Notes: a model not told the origin generated them from the letters alone. 5,310 nucleotides of DNA from Sphingomonadales bacterium (GCA_017304125.1 JAFKLV010000165.1:1-5310); one strand, 5' to 3'. Positions 1 to 5,068 are shown, numbered from the stretch's first letter. A program made the numbers and translations.

Positions 1-1318
1 CGGTCTTGACCCCGCACCGCTCCAGCGTGCGCGCCAGGATATCGGCGGAGATTGCCGCGATCGAGATCGGCCGCCCGCGCATCGACCCCGAATTGTCGAT
101 CAGCAGCGTCACCACGGTATCGCGGAATTCGGTGTCGCGCTCGATCTTGTAGGAGAGCGACATGTCGGGGCTGACCACGACCCGCGCCAGCCGCGCGGCA
201 TCGAGCAGCCCTTCTTCCTGATCGAAATCCCATGAGCGCGATTGCTGCGCCATCAACCGGCGCTGGAGCCGGTTGGCGAGTTTCGACACCACCGATTGCA
301 GATGGACGAGCTGCTGATCGAGATAGGCGCGCAGCCGCACCAATTCGTCCGCGTCGCACAGATCGGTGGCGGCGATCACTTCGTCGAAATCGGTGGTCCA
401 CACGCGATAATCGAAATGCGGGGTGAGATCGGCGAACGGCCGGTTGGGGCGCACCGGCTGCATCCCCTCCTCGCCCTCGTCGCCCGGCTCGCCGTCCATA
501 TCCTGGACGTCGTCGCCCATTTCCTGGCCTTCGCCGTCCTGATCCTCGGCGTCGCGCTGCTCGCCGCGCGCCTCGACCTGCGCCTCGCCCTCGCCGCCCT
601 CGCCTTCTTCCTCGCCCTCGTCGTTATTCTGTTCGTCGTCGGCGCCCTGATCCTCGCTCTCGCCGTCGTCGGTGTCCTCGGGCAGCTCGTCGCCCTGCAC
701 CAGTTCGAGATCCTCGAGCAATTTGCGCGCAAGGCTCTGGAAGGCGCGCTGGTCGTCGAGCGCCAGCGCGAGCGAATCGAGATCGGCGCCGGCCTTTTCG
801 TCGATCCAGTCGCGCACCAGCGCCAGCCCCGGCGCGGCGAGCGCCGGCGCCTCGCGCCCGGTCAGCCGCTCGCGCACCATCAGCGACAGCGCGGTGGACA
901 GCGGCACCTCCTCGCGGGTCCGCGCGCGCGTAATCGGATCGGCGCGCAGCTTCACGTCGAGCGCGACCGCCAGATTATCGGCTATCCCTGCATAGCCCCG
1001 GCTCCCCAGCGCCTCGACCCGCGCCATCTCCACCGCGTCGAACACCGCGCGCGCCACCGCCTCATGCGGCGCGGCGCGCAAGTGCAACGCCGGATCGTGA
1101 TGCTTGAGCCGCAGCGCAAAGCCATCGGCAAAGCCGCGTGCCTCCGCCACCTGATCCGCCGGCAATGCGCGCGCGGGCATCGGCACCTTGAGATGCTTGC
1201 CCGACTGGCTCGGCGCGTCGGCGGTGAAGGCGAGCTCAACCTCCGGCTCGTCGGCCAGCGCGCGGGTCGCGCCACCGAGCACGTCCTTGAACTGGTCGAG
1301 CGGAGAACGGTCAGCCAT
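1..1318 (-). CDS. cobT: Cobaltochelatase subunit CobT, C-terminally truncated by window edge
   Basis: CobT is the vWA-type subunit of the aerobic cobaltochelatase. With the AAA+ protein CobS it forms an ATP-dependent cytoplasmic chaperone that lets CobN insert cobalt into hydrogenobyrinic acid a,c-diamide during B12 synthesis. The visible 439 residues begin MADRSPLDQFKDVLGG, a typical CobT start. A helical N-terminal region runs to about residue 205, followed by a very acidic Glu/Asp/Gly/Gln linker (about 208-286). The conserved segment before the vWA domain (about 298-400) contains QQSRSWDFDQEEG at 358-370. The vWA domain opens with the MIDAS motif DNSGSMRGRP at 408-417 (metal ligands D408, S410, S412). 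Family members are usually around 600 residues or more, so the rest of the vWA domain lies beyond position 1. The start is well fixed: an in-frame TAA lies four codons upstream (1328-1330). No clear Shine-Dalgarno site precedes it. Its partner cobS lies 1.9 kb away on the same strand. Confidence 0.95.
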   Translation of the reverse strand, partial: MADRSPLDQFKDVLGGATRALADEPEVELAFTADAPSQSGKHLKVPMPARALPADQVAEARGFADGFALRLKHHDPALHLRAAPHEAVARAVFDAVEMARVEALGSRGYAGIADNLAVALDVKLRADPITRARTREEVPLSTALSLMVRERLTGREAPALAAPGLALVRDWIDEKAGADLDSLALALDDQRAFQSLARKLLEDLELVQGDELPEDTDDGESEDQGADDEQNNDEGEEEGEGGEGEAQVEARGEQRDAEDQDGEGQEMGDDVQDMDGEPGDEGEEGMQPVRPNRPFADLTPHFDYRVWTTDFDEVIAATDLCDADELVRLRAYLDQQLVHLQSVVSKLANRLQRRLMAQQSRSWDFDQEEGLLDAARLARVVVSPDMSLSYKIERDTEFRDTVVTLLIDNSGSMRGRPISIAAISADILARTLERCGVKT

Positions 1319-1403
1319 GTTCGGGCTTTAGGACCATCGCGCCGTGACACACAAGACCGTCCCGCCCGTACCACAACGAGACGACACGCCGTGATAAACG
1401 CAA

Positions 1404-1433
1404 TTGCCGCACCGACCCGCGCCACGTTAGCAT
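1404..1433 (+). promoter_or_regulatory. Candidate promoter for first PEPxxWA gene
   Basis: A -35-like TTGCCG (1404-1409) is followed after 17 nt by TTAGCA (1427-1432), or after 18 nt by TAGCAT (1428-1433), which matches four of six TATAAT bases. Transcription would start near 1440 and give a leader of roughly 115 nt. The main support is comparative: the second copy has a TTGCGG/TTAATT pair with the same 17-nt spacing, almost the same distance from its start codon (147 versus 150 nt). The hexamers are weak matches to the sigma-70 consensus, so this is only a candidate. The rest of 1319-1553, the divergent gap between cobT and this gene, has no other gene I can support, and I found no convincing cobT promoter in it. 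Confidence 0.35.
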
Positions 1434-1542
1434 TTCGTCAAGGAAATGAACCGGCTGAGCCGAGGCGTTTCTGATTGACACCGACGCGACGGCATCGGGC
1501 CCCACAGCCCGATTCCCGGGGGTCGCGCGAGCGGTCAGGAAA

Positions 1543-1547
1543 AGGGG
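1543..1547 (+). promoter_or_regulatory. Shine-Dalgarno site deciding a GTG start
   Basis: AGGGG lies six bases before GTG at 1554. The paralogue has GGGAG six bases before ATG at 2502, and the two proteins align from exactly these codons (MIKT versus MIRT). A TTG two codons earlier, at 1548, directly abuts the AGGGG and is therefore a poor start. GTG 1554 is preferred. Confidence 0.7.
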
Positions 1548-1553
1548 TTGCCT

Positions 1554-2207
1554 GTGATCAAGACGATGATGCTCGCCGCTGTCGGTGCGGCTGGCCTGCT
1601 GGCCGGTGCGGCCCATGCGGAAACGATTTCCAACACCACCAATGGCGGCAGTATTGCCGCATTCGGCTGGCCGGATTCGCAAACCTACGGTCAGGTGTTC
1701 ACCGCGCCGGTCACCGGCACGCTCACCTCGTTCACGCTCAGCCTGAACGGTGGCGTCGGCGAATTGTTCGGCGGCGTCGGCACGTGGAACGGCACGGCGA
1801 GCTATAACGGCGGCTTCGGATCGCCGACCAACCTTTACCAGAGCGCCAATGTCGCCTCGACCGGCGTGCAATCCTTCACCTTCTCGCCCAATGTCGCGGT
1901 CGTCGCCGGCCAGCAATATGTCGCTTATCTAAGCACCTTCGGCACCAGCGCGAACACCACCACGTCGATGCCTCTGGCTAATAGCGCCGCTAACATCGAC
2001 TATTTCGTCTGGAACAACACCAGCGATCCGCGCGGCAACGCCAGCTGGAACTATTTCGGCAATTTCGGCAATGCCTCCTTCTCGGCGACCTTCGCGGGCG
2101 GGGTGCCCGAGCCGGCGACCTGGGCGCTGATGATCCTCGGCTTTGGCGCGGTCGGGGCAGCGATGCGCCGCAAGCAGCAGGTCGCGGCCAAGGTGCGCTT
2201 CGCCTGA
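1554..2207 (+). CDS. PEPxxWA-CTERM sorting domain protein, copy 1
   Basis: Predicted 217-residue secreted protein of unknown function. Residues 1-22 form a Sec signal peptide: basic start, hydrophobic AAVGAAGLLAGAA, likely cleavage after AHA at 20-22. The mature part is rich in Gly, Ser, Thr and Asn, has no cysteine, and alternates hydrophobic residues in a way that suggests a beta-sandwich (for example APVTGTLTSFTLSL, 51-64). The C-terminus is a PEP-CTERM signal of the sphingomonad PEPxxWA type: PEPATWA at 185-191, a hydrophobic helix to about 204, then RRK and a short basic tail ending VRFA. In this family an exosortase in the inner membrane is thought to process the signal, releasing or anchoring the protein outside the cell, often in strains making exopolysaccharide. 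No exosortase gene is in this window. The gene is divergent from cobT and is followed by a tandem paralogue; the 87-residue core (44-130) matches copy 2 at 72 positions by hand alignment. The start is GTG. Confidence 0.9.
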   Translation: MIKTMMLAAVGAAGLLAGAAHAETISNTTNGGSIAAFGWPDSQTYGQVFTAPVTGTLTSFTLSLNGGVGELFGGVGTWNGTASYNGGFGSPTNLYQSANVASTGVQSFTFSPNVAVVAGQQYVAYLSTFGTSANTTTSMPLANSAANIDYFVWNNTSDPRGNASWNYFGNFGNASFSATFAGGVPEPATWALMILGFGAVGAAMRRKQQVAAKVRFA

Positions 2208-2232
2208 GCGACCCCCCTGAACGCACATGAAG

Positions 2233-2269
2233 AAAGGGCGGCGCCGCAAGGACGCCGCCCTTTTTCTTT
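2233..2269 (+). terminator. Intrinsic terminator after first PEPxxWA gene
   Basis: AAAGGGCGGCG (2233-2243) pairs with CGCCGCCCTTT (2253-2263), an 11-bp GC-rich stem around a 9-nt loop, followed by a T-rich tract (TTTTTCTTT, 2261-2269). It starts 25 nt after the stop codon and is well placed to end transcription, so the two paralogues are probably separate transcription units. The stem is identical to the one after copy 2. Confidence 0.9.
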
Positions 2270-2354
2270 GCCTCCCGACCACCCTTTCGGTCGCGGTGGG
2301 GACGATGCCGTGATCGGCCATCTCGCATCGGGACGGTCTTGGAAGGAAACGTGG

Positions 2355-2383
2355 TTGCGGAACGACCGATCAATTGGTTAATT
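2355..2383 (+). promoter_or_regulatory. Candidate promoter for second PEPxxWA gene
   Basis: TTGCGG (2355-2360), 17 nt, then TTAATT (2378-2383), inside a conspicuously AT-rich patch (2369-2392) in otherwise GC-rich DNA. The position corresponds to the candidate promoter of copy 1. Transcription would begin near 2390, leaving a leader of about 112 nt that contains a small hairpin, TGCGGC/GCCGCA (2398-2403 with 2409-2414). Hexamer matches are weak, so the call rests on spacing, base composition and the paralogous position. Between the first terminator and this site (2270-2354) I see no gene. Confidence 0.4.
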
Positions 2384-2490
2384 CGGCATTATGGAGATGC
2401 GGCAGCGAGCCGCAGCTTCCCGGTCCCACGACAATGCGGCCTCCCCCCGGCCCTGGAACAGGATTCCCGATCGCGCGAGCGGTCAGGGAC

Positions 2491-2495
2491 GGGAG
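2491..2495 (+). promoter_or_regulatory. Shine-Dalgarno site deciding the ATG 2502 start
   Basis: GGGAG lies six bases before ATG at 2502. The frame is open further upstream to an ATG at 2391, but that extension would place 37 non-signal residues ahead of an intact signal peptide and would translate the leader shared with copy 1. The downstream ATG is therefore chosen. Confidence 0.75.
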
Positions 2496-2501
2496 TTGTC
2501 G

Positions 2502-3176
2502 ATGATCAGGACGAAGATGATGACCGCAGTCGGCGTAGCCGGCTTGCTTGTCGGCGCGGCTGATGCGCAAACCGTGATTTCTAACGCCCCGAACGGCCAG
2601 ACGATCAACTTTTTCGGCAAGCCGGCGGCCGCCAATCAAACCTTTGGCCAGGTGTTTACCGCGCCGATCACTGGCACGCTCACCTCGTTCACCCTCAGCC
2701 TGACCGGCGGAGTCGGCGAATTGTTCGGCGGGGTCGGGACGTGGAACGGCGGGCCAACCTTCGCCACCGGCTTCTGGTCGCCGACCAATCTCTACCAGAG
2801 CGCCAATATCGCCTCGACCGGCCCGCAAGCCTTCACCTTCACGCCCAATGTCGCGGTGGTGGCCGGGCAGCAATATGTCGCCTATCTCACCACCTTCGGC
2901 GCGAACCTGAATCCGAATGCCAGCACGACGATGGTGGGAGGAGATGCGCTCCCCGACAGCTATTTCGTATGGAAGAACGCGGGCGACCCGCACGACGGCA
3001 CGCAATGGGGTTACACTAATAGAAGCCTAACCTTCGGAAATGCCCTGTTTTCCGCAAGCTTCTCCGGCGCGGTGCCCGAACCGACGACCTGGGCGCTGAT
3101 GATCATCGGCTTCGGCGCAATGGGCGCAGCGCTGCGTCGCCAGCGGCGCGTCTCGGCGAAAATACGCTTCGCCTGA
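2502..3176 (+). CDS. PEPxxWA-CTERM sorting domain protein, copy 2
   Basis: A 224-residue paralogue of the protein encoded at 1554-2207. The signal peptide is residues 1-22 with likely cleavage after ADA. The conserved core (about 47-133) holds the blocks GQVFTAP, TGTLTSFTLSL, GGVGELFGGVGTWNG, SPTNLYQSAN and PNVAVVAGQQYVAYL. The sorting signal has PEPTTWA at 192-198, a hydrophobic helix LMIIGFGAMGAAL, then RRQRR and a tail ending IRFA. There is no cysteine. The regions differing most from copy 1 are just after the signal peptide (23-46) and between the core and the sorting signal (134-190), which suggests these exposed segments diverged while the core was held constant. It should be exported by Sec and processed by an exosortase. 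No enzymatic motif is visible; a structural, matrix or ligand-binding role is possible but unproven. The gene converges on cobS and the two share a terminator. Confidence 0.9.
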   Translation: MIRTKMMTAVGVAGLLVGAADAQTVISNAPNGQTINFFGKPAAANQTFGQVFTAPITGTLTSFTLSLTGGVGELFGGVGTWNGGPTFATGFWSPTNLYQSANIASTGPQAFTFTPNVAVVAGQQYVAYLTTFGANLNPNASTTMVGGDALPDSYFVWKNAGDPHDGTQWGYTNRSLTFGNALFSASFSGAVPEPTTWALMIIGFGAMGAALRRQRRVSAKIRFA

Positions 3177-3197
3177 GCGGCGGCGCCTGTCGCCCAT

Positions 3198-3238
3198 AAA
3201 GAAAGGGCGGCGCCGTGCGGACGCCGCCCTTTTGCTTT
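3198..3238. terminator. Bidirectional intrinsic terminator between convergent genes
   Basis: AAAGGGCGGCG (3202-3212) pairs with CGCCGCCCTTT (3222-3232) around a 9-nt loop. On the plus strand a T-rich tract follows (TTTTGCTTT from 3230), ending the second PEPxxWA gene. On the minus strand the stem is followed by TTTCTTTA and begins about 20 nt after the cobS stop, so it probably ends cobS too. The minus-strand tract is the weaker of the two. Confidence 0.85.
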
Positions 3239-3251
3239 GCCTGTCGGCGGG

Positions 3252-4256
3252 TCAGGCCTTGCCGACCACGCTTTCGGGCAGATCCTTGCCGAACACGCGC
3301 TGATAATATTCCGCCACCAGCGGCCGCTCCGCCTCGTCGCATTTGTTGAGGAACGACAGGCGGAAGGCGAAGCCGACATCGCCGAAGATCAGCGCATTCT
3401 GCGCCCAGGTGATCACCGTGCGCGGGCTCATCACGGTGGAGATGTCGCCGTTGATGAAACCCTTGCGCGTCAGATCGGCGACGCGGACCATATCGTCGAC
3501 CAGCTTCTTGCCATCGGGCTTGTCATATTCGCCGGACTTGGCGAGCACGATCTGCGCCTCGGTCGCGGCGGGCAGATAGTTCAGCGTCACGACGATGTTC
3601 CAGCGGTCCATCTGGCCCTGGTTGATCTGCTGCGTGCCGTGATACAGCCCGCTCGTATCGCCCAGCCCGACGGTATTGGCGGTGGAGAACAGCCGGAACC
3701 ACGGATTCGGGCGAATCACCCGATTCTGATCGAGCAAGGTCAGCTTGCCCTCGGTTTCCAGTACGCGCTGGATCACGAACATCACGTCGGGACGGCCCGC
3801 ATCATATTCGTCGAACACCAGAGCGGTCGGGGTCTGCAGCGCCCAGGGCAGCAGGCCTTCGCGGAATTCGGTGACCTGCTGGCCATCGCGCAGCACGATC
3901 GCGTCGCGCCCGACGAGATCGATACGGCTGATATGCGCGTCGAGGTTGATGCGGATGCACGGCCATTTCAGCCGCGCCGCAACCTGCTCGATATGGCTCG
4001 ATTTGCCGGTGCCGTGATAGCCCTGCACCATCACGCGGCGGTTGTGCGCAAAGCCCGCGACGATCGCCAGCGTCGTATCCGGATCGAAGACATAAGCGGG
4101 GTCGAGATCGGGCACCCGCTCATCCGCCTCGCTGAACGCGGGGCATTCCATGTCGCTGTCGATGCCGAACATGTCGCGCACGCTCACCATCCGGTCGGGC
4201 GCGTCGAGAATCGTCGTCTCGCGGCTGTCGGGTTGGGTGTTCGGAATATCGGTCAT
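3252..4256 (-). CDS. cobS: Cobaltochelatase subunit CobS (AAA+ ATPase)
   Basis: A 334-residue AAA+ ATPase, the length expected for CobS. It hydrolyses ATP in a ring complex with CobT to drive cobalt insertion by CobN in aerobic B12 synthesis. The N-terminal CobS motif region (about 24-60, VSVRDMFGIDSDMECPAF) precedes the ATPase core. Walker A is GYHGTGKS at 79-86 and Walker B is LVFDE at 146-150. Sensor 1 lies in FSTANT at 190-195, a probable arginine finger is R218 in MDRW, and sensor 2 is R279 in MSPRT. All catalytic residues are present. The start is ATG 4256, preceded by GAGG at five-base spacing; an in-frame GTG seven codons upstream (4277) lacks a Shine-Dalgarno site and would lengthen the protein beyond the usual N-terminus. 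It lies 47 nt downstream of the HxlR gene on the same strand and is separated from cobT by two antisense genes. Confidence 0.96.
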   Translation of the reverse strand: MTDIPNTQPDSRETTILDAPDRMVSVRDMFGIDSDMECPAFSEADERVPDLDPAYVFDPDTTLAIVAGFAHNRRVMVQGYHGTGKSSHIEQVAARLKWPCIRINLDAHISRIDLVGRDAIVLRDGQQVTEFREGLLPWALQTPTALVFDEYDAGRPDVMFVIQRVLETEGKLTLLDQNRVIRPNPWFRLFSTANTVGLGDTSGLYHGTQQINQGQMDRWNIVVTLNYLPAATEAQIVLAKSGEYDKPDGKKLVDDMVRVADLTRKGFINGDISTVMSPRTVITWAQNALIFGDVGFAFRLSFLNKCDEAERPLVAEYYQRVFGKDLPESVVGKA

Positions 4257-4261
4257 GCGCG

Positions 4262-4302
4262 CCTCGCGAAGTAACACGAATGCCTTAGGCGTGCTTGCGA
4301 GG
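4262..4302 (-). promoter_or_regulatory. Nested inverted repeat covering the cobS ribosome binding site
   Basis: In the 47-nt gap between the HxlR gene and cobS, CCTCGC (4262-4267) and GCGAGG (4297-4302) can pair, with an inner pair CACG/CGTG (4275-4278 with 4290-4293). Read on the minus strand, the outer stem contains the GAGG of the cobS Shine-Dalgarno site, so folding could hide it. No T-tract follows, so this is not a terminator and read-through from the upstream gene is possible. The pairing is visible in sequence; a regulatory role is inference. Confidence 0.35.
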
Positions 4303-4303
4303 A

Positions 4304-5002
4304 TTATTCAACCTCTGCCTTCGGCGGAAGCGCGAACAGATCGATAAACGCGCGCGCCTTGGCGCGATCCCCGGTGAACACCAGCGCGCCTTCCGCCTCG
4401 GCTTCCTCGATCGGCCATTTGCCATAGACGATATTGGCCATGAACCGCGCATTGGTCGCGAAATGCACCTCCGCCGCGCCCTCGCCGCGCACGATCGGCA
4501 GTTCGCCGCCCGCCAGCCGGCCGATGAAGGATTCGGGGCCGAAGGTGAAACCGATCGTCATCGGCGGGAGCGCGCGCGCCTTTTCGCGATCGATCATCGT
4601 GCGCAGCGACAGCATCATCGAGGCCGAGGACAGCGGCAGGGTCGGATCGTGATCGGGCGACCGCGCCGCCCAGGCGCCGAGCACCTTGATCGCCTCCTCC
4701 GCTTCATAGCCCCAACGCGTCAGCTCATAGACCTGCACGTTCGCCGGCGGCGGCAGCTTGCGGCGCTTCAGGATATGCGCGCGCTCCAGCCCCTCGAGCC
4801 GCTGGGTCAGCACGTTCGCGCTGATCCCGGTGAGCGAGGCTTTCAATTCCCCGAAACGGCGCGGGCCGAACATCAGCTCGCGCACGATCAGCAGCGACCA
4901 GCGCTCGCCGACCAGCTCCATCGCCAGCGCGGTGCCGCAGGCGTCGTCATACCAGCGTTTCGTCGTTGCCTCGCTTCGTTTAGTCACTTTTTCTAACTTC
5001 AT
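4304..5002 (-). CDS. HxlR-family winged-helix regulator with C-terminal extension
   Basis: A 232-residue predicted DNA-binding regulator. Residues about 20-112 form an HxlR winged helix: C22-GTALAMELVGERWSLLIVREL, then FGPRRFGELKASLTGIS, the likely recognition helix ANVLTQRLEGLE (62-73), and a wing (RRKLPPPANVQVYELT). C22 is at the position of the conserved N-terminal cysteine that some HxlR members (such as YodB and HypR) use for redox or electrophile sensing; sensing here is unproven. Typical HxlR proteins have only about 100-130 residues, so residues 120-232 are an extra domain. Its late segment (VHFATNARFMANIVYGKW, then GALVFTGD and AFIDLF) resembles the small SCP2-like lipid-binding fold seen in some long HxlR proteins, a tentative match. 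It is divergent from a VOC gene, which it probably controls, and 47 nt upstream of cobS. The ATG at 5002 has no Shine-Dalgarno site; an alternative GTG start lies at 4987. Confidence 0.88.
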   Translation of the reverse strand: MKLEKVTKRSEATTKRWYDDACGTALAMELVGERWSLLIVRELMFGPRRFGELKASLTGISANVLTQRLEGLERAHILKRRKLPPPANVQVYELTRWGYEAEEAIKVLGAWAARSPDHDPTLPLSSASMMLSLRTMIDREKARALPPMTIGFTFGPESFIGRLAGGELPIVRGEGAAEVHFATNARFMANIVYGKWPIEEAEAEGALVFTGDRAKARAFIDLFALPPKAEVE

Positions 5003-5021
5003 GGTTGCTTTTTATAACTTC
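4981..5021. repeat. Tandem operator-like direct repeat at the HxlR start codon
   Basis: CTTTTTCTAACTTC (4987-5000) and CTTTTTATAACTTC (5008-5021) match at 13 of 14 positions and are offset by 21 bp, two helical turns. Extending left, both fit GTYRCTTTTTNTAAC, a loose dyad with GT/AAC arms. One copy overlaps the first codons of the HxlR gene and the other its predicted -10 element. Tandem sites on the same face of the helix are a plausible autoregulatory operator for the HxlR dimer, which would also cover the divergent VOC promoter. Function is inferred from position. Confidence 0.55.
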
Positions 5022-5039
5022 GCCGTGCACGAATCGCAA
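5011..5039 (-). promoter_or_regulatory. Sigma-70-type promoter for the HxlR gene
   Basis: On the minus strand, TTGCGA (5039-5034), a 17-nt spacer and TATAAA (5016-5011) form a good sigma-70-like promoter. The predicted start of transcription is near 5004, within a few bases of the ATG at 5002, so the mRNA would be leaderless or nearly so, in keeping with the missing Shine-Dalgarno site. On the opposite strand TATAAC (5013-5018) could be the -10 of the VOC gene, with only a weak -35 (TTTCTA, 4990-4995), making the two promoters overlap. Confidence 0.55.
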
Positions 5040-5050
5040 GCATCGATTCG
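5030..5050. repeat. Perfect 7-bp inverted repeat in the divergent control region
   Basis: CGAATCG (5030-5036) and CGATTCG (5044-5050) are perfect inverted copies separated by 7 nt. The left arm overlaps the -35 of the HxlR promoter, and the right arm ends 6 nt before the VOC ribosome binding site. It could be a second protein-binding site, or a hairpin in the VOC mRNA leader. Confidence 0.45.
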
Positions 5051-5056
5051 GGAAAT

Positions 5057-5060
5057 GGAG
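5057..5060 (+). promoter_or_regulatory. Shine-Dalgarno site of the VOC gene
   Basis: GGAG lies eight bases before ATG 5069. It supports that ATG over the second in-frame ATG at 5078, and over the out-of-frame ATG at 5055 that overlaps the GGAG. Confidence 0.6.
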
Positions 5061-5068
5061 CGTTTCCA

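Larger units (their letters stand above)
1396..2269 (+). repeat. Tandem duplication unit, copy 1 (promoter to terminator)
   Basis: This is the first copy of a duplicated transcription unit whose second copy lies at about 2347-3238. By hand alignment, homology begins at AAACG (1396 versus 2347, offset 951). It continues through GGAAATG/GGAGATG (1442 versus 2393, same offset), GATTCCC (1511 versus 2462, same offset) and a 17-nt exact match TCGCGCGAGCGGTCAGG (1523 versus 2471, offset 948) that leads into both start codons. It then runs through the coding sequence to near-identical terminators. The constant offset over more than 100 nt of leader shows that the non-coding upstream region was duplicated along with the gene. 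The outer boundaries are approximate because similarity fades upstream of 1396. Confidence 0.75.
2347..3238 (+). repeat. Tandem duplication unit, copy 2 (promoter to terminator)
   Basis: Second copy of the unit at 1396-2269. It holds a matching promoter-like pair, a leader of similar length, the 17-nt exact match just before the Shine-Dalgarno site (2471-2487), the paralogous gene, and a terminator with the same 11-bp stem. Relative to copy 1 the protein is longer by seven codons: three inserted after the signal peptide and a net four between the core and the C-terminal region. Confidence 0.75.

Noticed and set aside
242..1474. A 410-codon plus-strand open frame with a long hydrophobic stretch resembling a membrane protein
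   Set aside because: It is antisense to cobT. The hydrophobic part is the reverse complement of CobT's acidic linker: GAG, GAC and GAT codons read backwards as Leu, Val and Ile codons. No ribosome site or family resemblance supports it.
1475..1480. A perfect TTGACA -35 hexamer upstream of the first PEPxxWA gene
   Set aside because: At 16-18 nt downstream there is only GC-rich sequence with no -10-like hexamer, and copy 2 has no equivalent at this position.
1311..1916. Minus-strand open frame running across the cobT-PEPxxWA intergenic region
   Set aside because: It is antisense to the first PEPxxWA gene and overlaps the start of cobT in another frame. A matching shadow occurs opposite copy 2 (2370-3005), as expected from duplicated sequence, not from a second gene.
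2276..2292. CGACC/GGTCG inverted repeat just after the first terminator
   Set aside because: It is a short 5-bp stem with no T-tract and no conservation in the second copy; such pairs are common by chance in GC-rich DNA.
2391..2501. 37-codon N-terminal extension of the second PEPxxWA protein
   Set aside because: It would put a hydrophilic segment before an intact signal peptide. The same leader in copy 1 is non-coding, and the ATG at 2502 has a properly spaced ribosome site.
1396..3238. Tandem repeats as a possible transposon or CRISPR-like array
   Set aside because: There are only two long units, each a normal gene with promoter and terminator. There is no transposase, no terminal inverted repeats at the unit ends, and no short repeat-spacer pattern.
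3237..4274. A 345-codon plus-strand open frame opposite cobS
   Set aside because: It is the antisense shadow of a clear, full-length CobS with intact Walker motifs; its composition (rich in His, Arg and Ala) is typical of shadows in GC-rich DNA.
4295..4996. A 233-codon plus-strand open frame opposite the HxlR gene
   Set aside because: Antisense shadow of the HxlR regulator, rich in Arg and His and with no recognisable domain.
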